NCBI RefSeq assembly: GCF_016801865.2
Contig: NC_068937.1
Span: forward strand, 65,577,665 to 65,641,664
Direction of reading: 5' to 3'
Origin: Culex pipiens pallens
Lineage: Eukaryota > Arthropoda > Insecta > Diptera > Culicidae
Length of the DNA: 64,000 bases
Every line of letters begins with the position of its first letter. Within the stretch, counting starts at the first letter, position 1. Positions 50,868 to 60,773 of this stretch are shown one piece after another. The notes beneath the pieces were generated by a model. That model did not search any database. It had not been told where the DNA came from and saw only the letters and a list, made by a program, of their open reading frames with translations. A program made the position numbers and the translations under genes.

Positions 50868-53762
50868 TTAGTCATTAAACTTTTTCAACCTATTATTATG
50901 AATCTTCTCTAATTTATTACCATTTTTAATTACTGTTGTTTGCTCACTTGGCAAATCCACCACTTCATAAGGACCTCTCCATAAGCTTTGTAATTTTTTA
51001 CCAACACCTGTTGGAATAGTTTCAACAATAACTAAATCTCCATACCATGGTTGCCATTCTCTCGCATTTTTGTCATAAATTTCTTTTCTTTTGTGTTTTG
51101 AAGCCAATACATTTTGTACAGCTTTGTCGTAAATATTTTTAAAATTTGCTTTCATCTCTGTAACATAATCATCGTAATTTAGTTCTGTCTCCGTAACATT
51201 GTAGACTGAATTCGGAATTCTAGCTTGTCTACCATATAATAATTCAAAAGGTGAATATCCAGTAGATGAGTTTACTGTGGTATTAAATTGAAACGTGAAA
51301 AATGGTAATAACTGATCCCATGTTTGAGGATTTCCTGCAATGTAATTTCGTAAGAACGTTTTAAGTTCTCTATTTGAACGTTCAACTAAATTTGCCTGTG
51401 GATGATAGGCACTTGTATTAATTTTCTTGATTTTTAATATTTTGCAAGTATGTTTTAATAAATTACTCATAAAATTAGCTCCTTGGTCTGTTACGACTTC
51501 TGCTGGAGCACCAAATCGACAAATGAAATGCTCTACAAAAGCTCTTGCCACTGTCGTGCTTTCTTGATCCGGTAAAGGAGCAACTACTAAAAATCTCGTA
51601 AGATCGTCTTGAATGACTAATCCATACCGATTATTGTCTTCGGATATAGTTAAAATTACTATATCCATATAAATTTTCTGAAAAGGTTCTGTCGACGTTG
51701 TCGTAATTTTCATTGGAATTTTGTGTTTTGGCCAAATTTTATTTTTTTGACATAATTCACATTGCTTTACATAATTTTCAACGTCTCGACGCATATTATC
51801 CCATGTGAAAAGAGGACTAATACGTTGAAGCATTCTTCTTCCACCTACATGACCTCCTAATGGTGAATCATGAAATTCTTTTAACACCGTATCTCTGTCT
51901 TCCATTTTAACAAACATTCTAGTGTCATTTGATGCATATAATGTGAATATTTTGTTATATTTTCCAGCTATAAATCTTAAAATGTTTACATCTGGATTGT
52001 GTTGCAAATTTCTAAACGAAACAATTTGTATGTTTCGAACTGATTTTATGAAATCAGGACAATTTTCAAAACTTTTTACTAATCCATTGAAAAGTTCTTC
52101 AATGTTTGTTACTGATTTAACTGAGCCATTGATAATTAAACCATACATTTTGTGTTCCGGAATGGATAAAATATTATCATACAAGTAATCTTTCATACCA
52201 TGTGGTAGGTCAACTAATTGAGATAATTCTTTAAATGCTGTTTTACTATTTAGTATTACGAATGTGGCATCTGCATCACTTTCGTTTAGCATTGTTTTTG
52301 TAAATTTAAGTAATTTAAAATCAATTTCATCCTTATTTTGAGCATCGAAGAAGTCGTCCAAAGAATACTTTTTCCATGAATCATCTTCCTTTTCATTTCC
52401 AATATCGATTGTTTGTAATACGTCGATAGTTTCATTTAAATCCTCTTCATTTTGCGAGATATCATTTGTTATATCTATGTTGATATCATCTATAATTAGA
52501 TTTTTCGAATTTCCAATTTGGTTTGATGAATCCTTTTGTTGACGTTTCTGTTGTCTGGTCACGACAGCAATTAAATTATTTTCTGAATTAATTTCCTCAA
52601 CATCTTCATGTTTAATGCGAGAAAGAAAATCTGCAACAACATTTTCTTTGCCTTGTTTGTATCTAATGTCACACCCAATTCCTTGAATTTTTAATCTTAA
52701 TTTTGAAAGAGTTGGTGAGGTTTCTTTTAATCTCCAAATTGCAATTAATGGTCTATGGTCAGTATAGACAATAAACTGTTGATTAAAAATATAGTGTTTA
52801 AAATACTCAATAGCCCATACAATAGCAAGTAATTCTTTTTCAATTGTATAATATTTCTTTTCAGAAATACTTAATGCTCTACTGGCGTATGCAATTGGAT
52901 TGTCATTTGTTTTGGCATTTGATAATACTGCCCCTACAGCATAATCACTAGCATCTGTAGTAATCACAAATGTATCATTATAATTTGGACGAACTAAAAT
53001 TGGTTCTGTCATCAAGCATTGTTTTAAATCATGAAATGCTTTTTCACAATCCTCTGACCATTTGAATTTGACATCCTTTTTTAGTAAATTATTTAAATGT
53101 TTTCGTTTATCTGCCATATTTGGTATGAATTTTCCGTAAAAGTTAACTGTTCCAAGAAACGAACGAACATCTTTTATGTTTTGAGGACGTTTTAAATTTT
53201 TAATAATATTTATATTATCTTCCGTTGGTCTAATTCCATGTTTGTCAATAGTATGACCCAAATATTTAATTTGTGTCTTCAAAATGCTACATTTGGACGG
53301 CTCCACTTTCAAATTATGACGACTTAAAGCATTTAAAATTTTGAACAGATTATCGTTATGTTCTTTTATGGTATTTCCAAATATAATAATGTCATCCAGA
53401 TAGACAAAAGCCTTCACTGGTTGAATTTCAAAAAGAATAATATTCATTAGCTTTTGAAAAGTTGCCGGACTGTTTTTGAGACCCATAGGCATTCTTAAAA
53501 ATTCATAATGTCCTTTCCAAGTAGAAAATGCAGTTTTAGCCGCATCTTTTGGATGAATGAGTATTTGATAAAATCCTGATTTTAAATCAATCGAAGAAAA
53601 ATATTGAGCATCACCAATGTTATCCAGAATCTCGTTTATTAATGGAATCGGAAAAACAAATGGTTTCGTTATAAGATTTAATGCTCTAAAATCAACCACG
53701 ATTCTGTATTTTTTTCTTGCCATCAGCTCCCACTTTCTTCGGGATGCACAGTACAGGAGCAT
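50868..53762 (-). CDS. pol of element B: RT, RNase H, integrase
   Basis: 964 codons from an in-frame ATG, but the true reading continues from the protease frame. Reverse transcriptase YLDDII lies near residue 121. RNase H has TTDASDY and YTDHRP. The integrase has the CELCQKNK zinc-domain end, catalytic Asp in KIYMDIV (about 51660), Asp in VVTDQG (about 51490) and Glu in LVERSNRE (about 51390), and ends with a WRGPYEVV region. The protein closely parallels element A pol. The N-terminus overlaps the protease ORF because of a +1 change in an A7 run at about 53707-53713. Confidence 0.85.
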   Translation of the reverse strand: MLLYCASRRKWELMARKKYRIVVDFRALNLITKPFVFPIPLINEILDNIGDAQYFSSIDLKSGFYQILIHPKDAAKTAFSTWKGHYEFLRMPMGLKNSPATFQKLMNIILFEIQPVKAFVYLDDIIIFGNTIKEHNDNLFKILNALSRHNLKVEPSKCSILKTQIKYLGHTIDKHGIRPTEDNINIIKNLKRPQNIKDVRSFLGTVNFYGKFIPNMADKRKHLNNLLKKDVKFKWSEDCEKAFHDLKQCLMTEPILVRPNYNDTFVITTDASDYAVGAVLSNAKTNDNPIAYASRALSISEKKYYTIEKELLAIVWAIEYFKHYIFNQQFIVYTDHRPLIAIWRLKETSPTLSKLRLKIQGIGCDIRYKQGKENVVADFLSRIKHEDVEEINSENNLIAVVTRQQKRQQKDSSNQIGNSKNLIIDDINIDITNDISQNEEDLNETIDVLQTIDIGNEKEDDSWKKYSLDDFFDAQNKDEIDFKLLKFTKTMLNESDADATFVILNSKTAFKELSQLVDLPHGMKDYLYDNILSIPEHKMYGLIINGSVKSVTNIEELFNGLVKSFENCPDFIKSVRNIQIVSFRNLQHNPDVNILRFIAGKYNKIFTLYASNDTRMFVKMEDRDTVLKEFHDSPLGGHVGGRRMLQRISPLFTWDNMRRDVENYVKQCELCQKNKIWPKHKIPMKITTTSTEPFQKIYMDIVILTISEDNNRYGLVIQDDLTRFLVVAPLPDQESTTVARAFVEHFICRFGAPAEVVTDQGANFMSNLLKHTCKILKIKKINTSAYHPQANLVERSNRELKTFLRNYIAGNPQTWDQLLPFFTFQFNTTVNSSTGYSPFELLYGRQARIPNSVYNVTETELNYDDYVTEMKANFKNIYDKAVQNVLASKHKRKEIYDKNAREWQPWYGDLVIVETIPTGVGKKLQSLWRGPYEVVDLPSEQTTVIKNGNKLEKIHNNRLKKFND

Positions 53763-54875
53763 TCCAAGGACTTTTGCTAGGTTGAATAATTCCTAATTTA
53801 AGCATTTCTTCGATCTGTTCGTCAATATGAGTTTTCGTAGATTCTGGCATTCTATATTGCCGTTTATTAATTGGTATGTTTGTTGTTGTTTCAATTTCGT
53901 GAATTGCTGCATTTGTAAAAGTCAATTCATCGCCCTCGAGGAAAAATAATTTATTGAATTTTCGAATCATGAAAACTATGGCGTCATGATTTTCATTATT
54001 TAGATGTTTTAAATTAATTGTTTCTAAAAGTTTTTTTAATCTTTCTTCGCCGCATACATATTTGAACTTTTTATATTCAATGACGTCACAATCTTTGTCA
54101 ATATCCAAGTTTAATTCCTTGGGAATGCATAATTCATCATCAAAATTACTTTGAGGTGAATTATGTATTTCATACGTTTGAGCATTATTTTCACAATAAG
54201 CTATAATATTTGCGTTTTCTTCATTCCCGTCATTTTCATCGTCACTTGAAGTAGATATCTCTTCACAATTAATATCTGCAAGATTCTCCTCATTTTTGTT
54301 ATAATGATTATTAAAATATAATCTTGGTTTTTGTAAAACAATGAAATTAAAATTTTTATCAATGAAAAGAGTGTGTCTCTTCAAGAATTCTGCACCAATA
54401 ATTCCCGGTACAGGTAAATTCTTCATAACATAAAATTTTGTACTGAAAATTGTGTTACCAATCAACAATTCGATTATAACTGAACCCATTGTTTCATTAC
54501 ACGTATTATTGATGCCAGTTAAAGAAATATTATCTTTAAAATTGACATGAGAATAACCTATTTTATTTAAAACATTGCTTCTTATTATATTAACACTTGC
54601 ACCTGTGTCAAGCAAGTAGTGAATAAAATTAAACGGGTTTTGTTTTGAAGCAATTCTTAATCTAAATTGTAGAAAAGGAGTTAAAATTATTTTGAGAATT
54701 TCGTGAGGGGGGTTATAAAATTCTCTTTGCTCTCTTAAACTATTATTATTCCAAATATTATTCCGATTATAATTCCGTCTCCTAAAACGATTTCGAGCTC
54801 GGAAATTAGAGCGTCTATTGAATTTTCCATTTTGCCGGGTATTTCGGACGCCAAATCTATCGAAAACCCCAAAAA
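53692..54875 (-). CDS. protease and RT N-terminus of element B
   Basis: Reached from gag by a -1 shift at 54879-54885. From that point the frame is open through an Arg/Asn-rich stretch (NRRSNFRARNRF), PPHEILKI and the aspartic protease motif LLDTGAS (about 54597-54615), with a late GIIGAEFL motif. It continues into the start of the reverse transcriptase (ETTTNIPINKRQYR, then LCIPKK), where an extra A in an A7 run throws it out of frame. The catalytic Asp-Thr-Gly is intact, unlike element A. Confidence 0.8.
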
Positions 54876-54887
54876 TTAGTTTTTTCG
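54876..54887 (-). promoter_or_regulatory. -1 ribosomal frameshift site (A AAA AAC)
   Basis: In the gag frame the minus strand reads CGA AAA AAC TAA. A AAA AAC is a canonical slippery heptamer, in the correct phase and immediately before the gag stop. The -1 frame is open into protease. Confidence 0.75.
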
Positions 54888-56105
54888 TTGTGGATAATAT
54901 GTTTTAGAATTATTAGACATATTATTCTGTTGAGAGCTATTTTCTCTATTAGCGTTAAAATTTTGGTTCGGTCGATTGTTTGAATGATTTTGGTTAAAAT
55001 CATGATGTTGTTGTTGATGCCGGAATCTATTATTTTCCTGCGTAACATTTCTGTTATCATTATTCCTGTGGTAATTTTGGTGATAATTATTTCGAAAAAC
55101 TGGTGCACTATTCGCTAAATTACCGTTATTATTATTATTGTAGTGTTTACATTGGCTTCTGAAGTTGGTTTTCACAGTTGGTGTCTGTATGTTCATTTTC
55201 TGTACGTGTTTCTGAAGATCTTCAAATTCTTCATCACTGACGTAATGATGTTCGAGAGTATTCAAAAATTGCCTAAAATCTGTTTCCACAATATTTCTCG
55301 CAGTGCGCTGTAATTCAATGTTGTTTAAACCCGCTATGAAATGAAGTTTAAAATTTTTCATAACTAAACTGTTCTTATTGAAGTCTTCTACGGACTCTAA
55401 GTCTGCAAGAATTTCCAATGCTCTGTTTTTGTATGACTTAAATTTCTCAAATTGCTTTTGTGAGATTGTACTAATTGTTTTGAAAATATTTACCGATGAT
55501 TTTTTTACACTGAATTCTTCAATCATATTCTGTTCAACCTTCTCCCATGGTAAATTTGAAATTGAATTTGCAAAAAATTTTGCTCTACCTTTTAATTTCA
55601 GTTTTATTACATTGATCAAAGGGGTATGAGACACTCCTTTTGGCATTTTACTGTAAAAATAATTAATTTGATCAATAAATGAAGTTAAATCTTCTGCATG
55701 TCCAAAGAAATCTGGAATGCAATTAATTGCTGAATCCATTGGAAATTCGTAAGAATTTGGATTTTTAGGGTTCTTATGAATTTTTAAACTGACGGGAATA
55801 ATTTTTAAATTTTCTACCTCGCCATATTTCTCCTCATCATCAGAAACTATAATTAGTTTTTTAGCAAAAACTTCAAGAGCTTCTTGAAGATTTTTGTGAT
55901 CTTCTTTGAACCCATTGTTAATTTTGTTGAACTCTTTAGGTTGAAGAGTATCCCTTGAAGCAATTAATAGTTGCTTATAATTTTCAACAGCTTCTGCTAT
56001 TTCTGTTGTCTTCTGCTCGATTTCTTCTTTAGATTTGGGAGTAGCTTCCAATAAATTTGCTATTTCCAACGAAAAATAGCTGTCCAATTTATTTAATTCT
56101 TCCAT
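54876..56105 (-). CDS. gag of element B
   Basis: 409 codons from the ATG at 56103-56105. The N-terminal half is helical and charged (EELNKLDSYF, then IEQKTTEIAEAVENYKQLL). The middle is capsid-like (FPMDSAINCIPDFFG, LPWEKVEQNMIEEF, FKLHFIAGLNNIELQR). The C-terminal 80 residues are very rich in Asn, Gln, His and Arg, with no CCHC zinc knuckle, so RNA binding may rely on this basic low-complexity tail. It ends at TAA directly after the slippery heptamer. It is longer than element A gag at the N-terminus. Confidence 0.8.
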   Translation of the reverse strand: MEELNKLDSYFSLEIANLLEATPKSKEEIEQKTTEIAEAVENYKQLLIASRDTLQPKEFNKINNGFKEDHKNLQEALEVFAKKLIIVSDDEEKYGEVENLKIIPVSLKIHKNPKNPNSYEFPMDSAINCIPDFFGHAEDLTSFIDQINYFYSKMPKGVSHTPLINVIKLKLKGRAKFFANSISNLPWEKVEQNMIEEFSVKKSSVNIFKTISTISQKQFEKFKSYKNRALEILADLESVEDFNKNSLVMKNFKLHFIAGLNNIELQRTARNIVETDFRQFLNTLEHHYVSDEEFEDLQKHVQKMNIQTPTVKTNFRSQCKHYNNNNNGNLANSAPVFRNNYHQNYHRNNDNRNVTQENNRFRHQQQHHDFNQNHSNNRPNQNFNANRENSSQQNNMSNNSKTYYPQRKN

Positions 56106-56398
56106 CGTGATTCAGGGAAGGAAATTTTTCTTACTTTTAAAAAATTATTTTCTGCAGACTCTCAGGCTGTTTCCTAAATTAGAGAAATCCACAAGTTTTT
56201 TTTTTTTTTTAAGTTTAGAGTTGGTCAGAAAAACTCTAAGTCCCCGATAAAAAAGGTGTTAGTAAAAATATGGAAAAAAAATGGTACTTACCAAATTATC
56301 ATTTTAAGATTCCTGTGACACTTCTAACACTTTACTTTTCTATTACAAAACTTTTCTAACTGGTTAAGCCAGCAGAAATGACGTTCCAGTTTCAGAGT

Positions 56399-56422
56399 GA
56401 AACTTTCCGCTTGTCACCACTT
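56399..56422 (-). promoter_or_regulatory. primer-binding-site region of element B
   Basis: AAGTGGTGACAAGCGG directly follows the 5' LTR on the minus strand and matches the element A site (GTGGTGACTAGCAG). Confidence 0.55.
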
Positions 56423-57230
56423 TGAAGCGTGCAGCCGGCTAAGTCCAAGGCACTTCGACTGGATATTTCGGATCAAACACTTTCACTCTCTTTCACTGTC
56501 TCATTTACTGACTGACTTTATTTGATTTCAGCTTGGGTTTTTATACTAAATCTAGTTATTTATTTAATTATTTAATATCTTATATTTTTACCCCCACTCT
56601 AGTTTTTGATGTTGCATAATATATCCGTCCTTTTCGGTTTCACTCCAAAAATTCTTCCTCTAACTTATATAATATATTTTTGTCTCATTTACAACCCCCA
56701 CTCCAACCTGTATTTTTCTTGATATAATGAAAAGTTTCCTTAATTCCCAGAATTCTACAATATATAACTCTCTTTTTTTCTTATTTTATTTATTTTTCCC
56801 CCCACTCTAAAAATCCTTCCAAGTTATACATAATATCCTGGCCTATTTTATTTCTCTCACTCTTAAAATCCTAATATAAATGTTCTATTTCTTTCCACCG
56901 CGCTCTAATTCTCCGATTTTTCTCAGAAATTAGTCGCAGTCCTTTTATGACTTAACCCATAGATAATGTAATCTTTATTTATTTTCCAGTCGTGCCTGTC
57001 CTTTTTTCACAGATATTGTTATTTGTTTGTTTCTCGTCGGGCACCTTTCTGCGCGTGCCACTTAAGTGGGTCATAAAAGTGTTGTCGGGTTTTCCCGTCC
57101 TACGCTCCTAATTGATTTTTATTTGTCTTCCTTTTTCTTACAACTCTCCTGATTCGCCTTTTCCTAATATTTTCGTTTTTAACAGAGAAAATCTACTGTG
57201 AATTTTTCTGGTAAGGCGAGGGTCGCTTCA
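56423..57230 (-). repeat. 5' LTR of element B
   Basis: 808 bp. On the minus strand it has TATAAAAACCC (about 56538-56545) and, about 30 bases downstream, a TCAGTCAGT initiator-like word (about 56506-56515). The core promoter layout is shared with element A. Confidence 0.85.
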
Positions 57231-60200
57231 CCCCTACGACTTAAAAAAATGTATTAAAATTCTCAATATGAAAATTTGACTGGAGGCGCCCCTACGACTT
57301 AAAAAAATGTATTGAAATTCTCAATATGAAAATTTGACTGGAGGCGCCCCTACGACTTAAAAAAAATGTATTAAAATTCTCAATATGGAAATTTGACTGG
57401 AGGCGCCCCTACGACTTAAAAAAATGTATTAAAATTCTCAATATGAAAATTTGACTGGAGGCGCCCCTACGACTTAAAAAATGTATTAAAATTCTCAATA
57501 TGAAAATTTGACTGGAGGCGCCCCTACGACTTAAAAAAATGTATTAAAATTCTCAATATGAAAATTTGACTGGAGGCGCCCCTACGACTTAAAAAAATGT
57601 ATTAAAATTCTCAATATGAAAATTTGACTGGAGGCGCCCCTACGACTTAAAAAAATGTATTAAAATTCTCAATATGAAAATTTGACTGGAGGCGCCCCTA
57701 CGACTTAAAAAAATGTATTAAAATTCTCAATATGAAAATTTGACTGGAGGCGCCGCTACGACTTAAAAAAATGTATAAAAATTCTCAATATAAAAATTTG
57801 ACTGGAGGCGCCCCTACGACTTAAAAAAATGTATTAAAATTCTCAATATGAAAATTTGACTGAAAGCGCCCCTACGACTTAAAAAAATGTATTAAAATTC
57901 TCAATATGAAAATTTGACTGGAGGCGCCCCTACGACTTAAAAAAATGTATTGAAATTCTCAATATGAAAATTTGACTGGAGGCGCCCCTACGACTTAAAA
58001 AAATGTATTAAAATTCTCAATATGGATATTTGACTGGAGGCGCCCCTAAGACTTAAAAAAATTTATTAAAATTCTCAATATGAAAATTTGACTGGAGGCG
58101 CCCCTACGACTTAAAAAAATGTATTAAAATTCTCAATATGAAAATTTGACTGGAGGCGCCCCTACGACTTAAAAAAATGTATTAAAATTCTCAATATGAA
58201 AATTTGACTGGAGGCGCCCCTACGACTTAAAAAAATGTATTAAAATTCTCAATATGAAAATTTGACTGGAGGCGCCCCTACGACTTAAAAAAATGTATTA
58301 AAATTCTCAATATGAAAATTTGACTGGAGGCGCCCCTACGACTTAAAAAAATGTATTAAAATTCTCAATATGAAAATTTGACTGGAGGCGCCCCTACGAC
58401 TTAAAAAAATGTATTAAAATTCTCAATATGAAAATTTGACTGGAGGCGCCCCTACGACTTAAAAAAATGTATTAAAATTCTCAATATGAAAATTTGACTG
58501 GAGGCGCCCCTACGACTTAAAAAAATGTATTAAAATTCTCAATATGAAAATTTGACTGGAGGCGCCCCTACGACTTAAAAAAATGTATTGAAATTCTCAA
58601 TATGAAAATTTGACTGGAGGCGCCCCTACGACTTAAAAAAAATTATTAAAATTCTCAATATGAAAATTTGACTGGAGGCGCCCCTACGACTTAAAAAAAT
58701 GTATTGAAATTCTCAATATGAAAATTTGACTGGAGGCGCCCCTACGACTTAAAAAAATGTATTAAAATTCTCAATATGAAAATTTGACTGGAGGCGCCCC
58801 TACGACTTAAAAAAATGTATTAAAATTCTCAATATGAAAATTTGACTGGAGGCGCCCCTACGACTTAAAAAAATGTATTAAAATTCTCAATATGAAAATT
58901 TGACTGGAGGCGCCCCTACGACTTAAAAAATGTATTAAAATTCTCAATATGAAAATTTGACTGGAGGCGCCCCTACGACTTAAAAAAATGTATTGAAATT
59001 CTCAATATGAAAATTTGACTGGAGGCGCCCCTACGACTTAAAAAAATGTATTAAAATTCTCAATATGAAAATTTGACTGGAGGCGCCCCTACGACTTAAA
59101 AAAATGTATTAAAATTCTCAATATGAAAATTTGACTGGAGGCGCCCCTTCGACTTAAAAAAATGTATTAAAATTCTCAATATGAAAATTTGACTGGAGGC
59201 GCCCCTACGACTTAAAAAAATGTATTAAAATTCTCAATATGAAAATTTGACTGGAGGCGCCCCTACGACTTAAAAAAATGTATTGAAATTCTCAATATGA
59301 AAATTTGACTGGAGGCGCCCCTACGACTTAAAAAAATGTATTAAAATTCTCAATATGGAAATTTGACTGGAGGCGCCCCTACGACTTAAAAAAAATTATT
59401 AAAATTCTCAATATGAAAATTTGACTGGAGGCGCCCCTACGACTTAAAAAAATGTATTAAAATTCTCAATATGAAAATTTGACTGGAGGCGCCCCTACGA
59501 CTTAAAAAAATGTATTAAAATTCTCAATATGAAAATTTTACTGGAGGCGCCCCTACGACTTAAAAAAATGTATTAAAATTCTCAATATGAAAATTTGACT
59601 GGAGGCGCCCCTACGACTTAAAAAAATTATTAAAATTCTCAATATGAAAATTTGACTGGAGGCGCCCCTACGACTTAAAAAAATGTATTGAAATTCTCAA
59701 TATGAAAATTTGACTGGAGGCGCCCCTACGACTTAAAAAAATGTATTAAAATTCTCAATATGAAAATTTGACTGGAGGCGCCCCTACGACTTAAAAAAAT
59801 GTATTAAAATTCTCAATATGAAAATTTGACTGGAGGCGCCCCTACGACTTAAAAAAATATGAAAATTTGACTGGAGGCGCCCCTACGACTTAAAAAAATG
59901 TATTAAAATTCTCAATATGAAAATTTGACTGGAGGCGCCCCTACGACTTAAAAAAATGTATTGAAATTCTCAATATTAAAATTTGACTGGAGGCGCCCCT
60001 ACGACTTAAAAAAATGTATTAAAATTCTCAATATGAAAATTTGACTGGAGGCGCCCCTACGACTTAAAAAAATGTATTAAAATTCTCAATATGAAAATTT
60101 GACTGGAGGCGCCCCTTCGACTTAAAAAAATGTATTAAAATTCTCAATATGAAAATTTGACTGCAGGCGCCCCTACGACTTAAAAAAATGTATTAAAATT

Positions 60201-60593
60201 CTCAATATGAAAATTTGACTGGAGGCGCCCCTACGACTTAAAAAAATGTATTAAAATTCTCAATATGAAAATTTGACTGGAGGCGCCCCTACGACTTAAA
60301 AAAATGTATTAAAATTCTCAATATGAAAATTTGACTGGAGGCGCCCCTACGACTTAAAAAAATGTATTAAAATTCTCAATATAAAAATTTGACTGGAGGC
60401 GCCCCTACGACTTAAAAAAATGTATTAAAATTCTCAATATGAAAATTTGACTGGAGGCGCCCCTACGACTTAAAAAAATGTATTAAAATTCTCAATATGA
60501 AAATTTGACTGGAGGCGCCCCTACGACTTAAAAAAATGTATTAAAATTCTCAATATAAAAATTTGACTGGAGGCGCCCTTATGGCTGAAAAAA
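57231..60593 (+). repeat. 58-bp minisatellite, block 4 (about 58 units)
   Basis: The longest uninterrupted block of the array. Variant units (TTGAAATT, ATGGAAAT, GCCGCTACG) recur in the same order as in block 3, so blocks 3 and 4 were one array with higher-order structure. One unit near 59845-59870 is truncated to about 30 bp. It ends with CGCCCTTATGGCTG and an A run. Confidence 0.9.
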
Positions 60594-60601
60594 ATGGTCC
60601 C

Positions 60602-60773
60602 CTTGGAACAAGCTGTCAAGTAGGGCCGCGAAGTTATTTTTTTTTAAATTGAATTAAAAGTCCATCATTGATCATTGTACTCACAAAGTTTTCCCTTTTC
60701 TTGTTTGTGCCGTTATATACTTTCAGCAGGGGTGAAATTGACCCAATCTCAACCCCCAGACTCATTATCTCCC
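60602..60773. other. unique DNA, no gene seen
   Basis: Short spacer between the composite's right boundary and the poly(T) that marks the 3' end of the minus-strand LINE. No supported feature. Confidence 0.5.

Larger units (their letters stand above)
47508..57230 (-). mobile_element. Ty3/gypsy LTR retrotransposon B, young
   Basis: Two 808-bp LTRs (TGAAGCG...CGCTTCA) are flanked by CCCC (47504-47507 and 57231-57234) inside one minisatellite unit. I saw no difference between the LTRs when reading them side by side, so the insertion is recent. In coding order (minus strand) it has leader, gag, pro-pol, a 2.5-kb non-coding tail, polypurine tract and 3' LTR. There is no env. Coding frames are intact apart from one homopolymer frameshift. 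Confidence 0.9.
4826..60593. other. composite insertion bounded by 8-bp direct repeats
   Basis: ATGGTCCC occurs at 4818-4825 and again at 60594-60601, on either side of a block whose non-inserted content is a tandem duplication. Each copy consists of a unique module (starting near AGGRGTGTGCTTATGGG) followed by a 58-bp minisatellite array ending in CGCCCTTATGGCTG plus an A run. The simplest reading is one old mobile element carrying a minisatellite, duplicated in tandem and later bombarded by other elements. Terminal inverted repeats are not obvious (both ends contain only a CAG-like triplet), so the element class is unknown and the 8-bp match could be coincidental. Confidence 0.45.

Noticed and set aside
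53704..53716. A7 run in pol of element B as a second programmed frameshift
   Set aside because: The shift required is +1 and the codons there are not a slippery heptamer in phase. A one-base indel or sequencing error is simpler.
46093..60593. CRISPR-like array
   Set aside because: Units are contiguous 58-bp repeats with no unique spacers, no cas genes and a eukaryotic setting.
40029..60593. GGCGCCC in the monomer as a retroviral tRNA-Lys primer site
   Set aside because: It is part of a simple tandem unit with no adjoining LTR edge. The real primer sites follow the LTRs and have another sequence.
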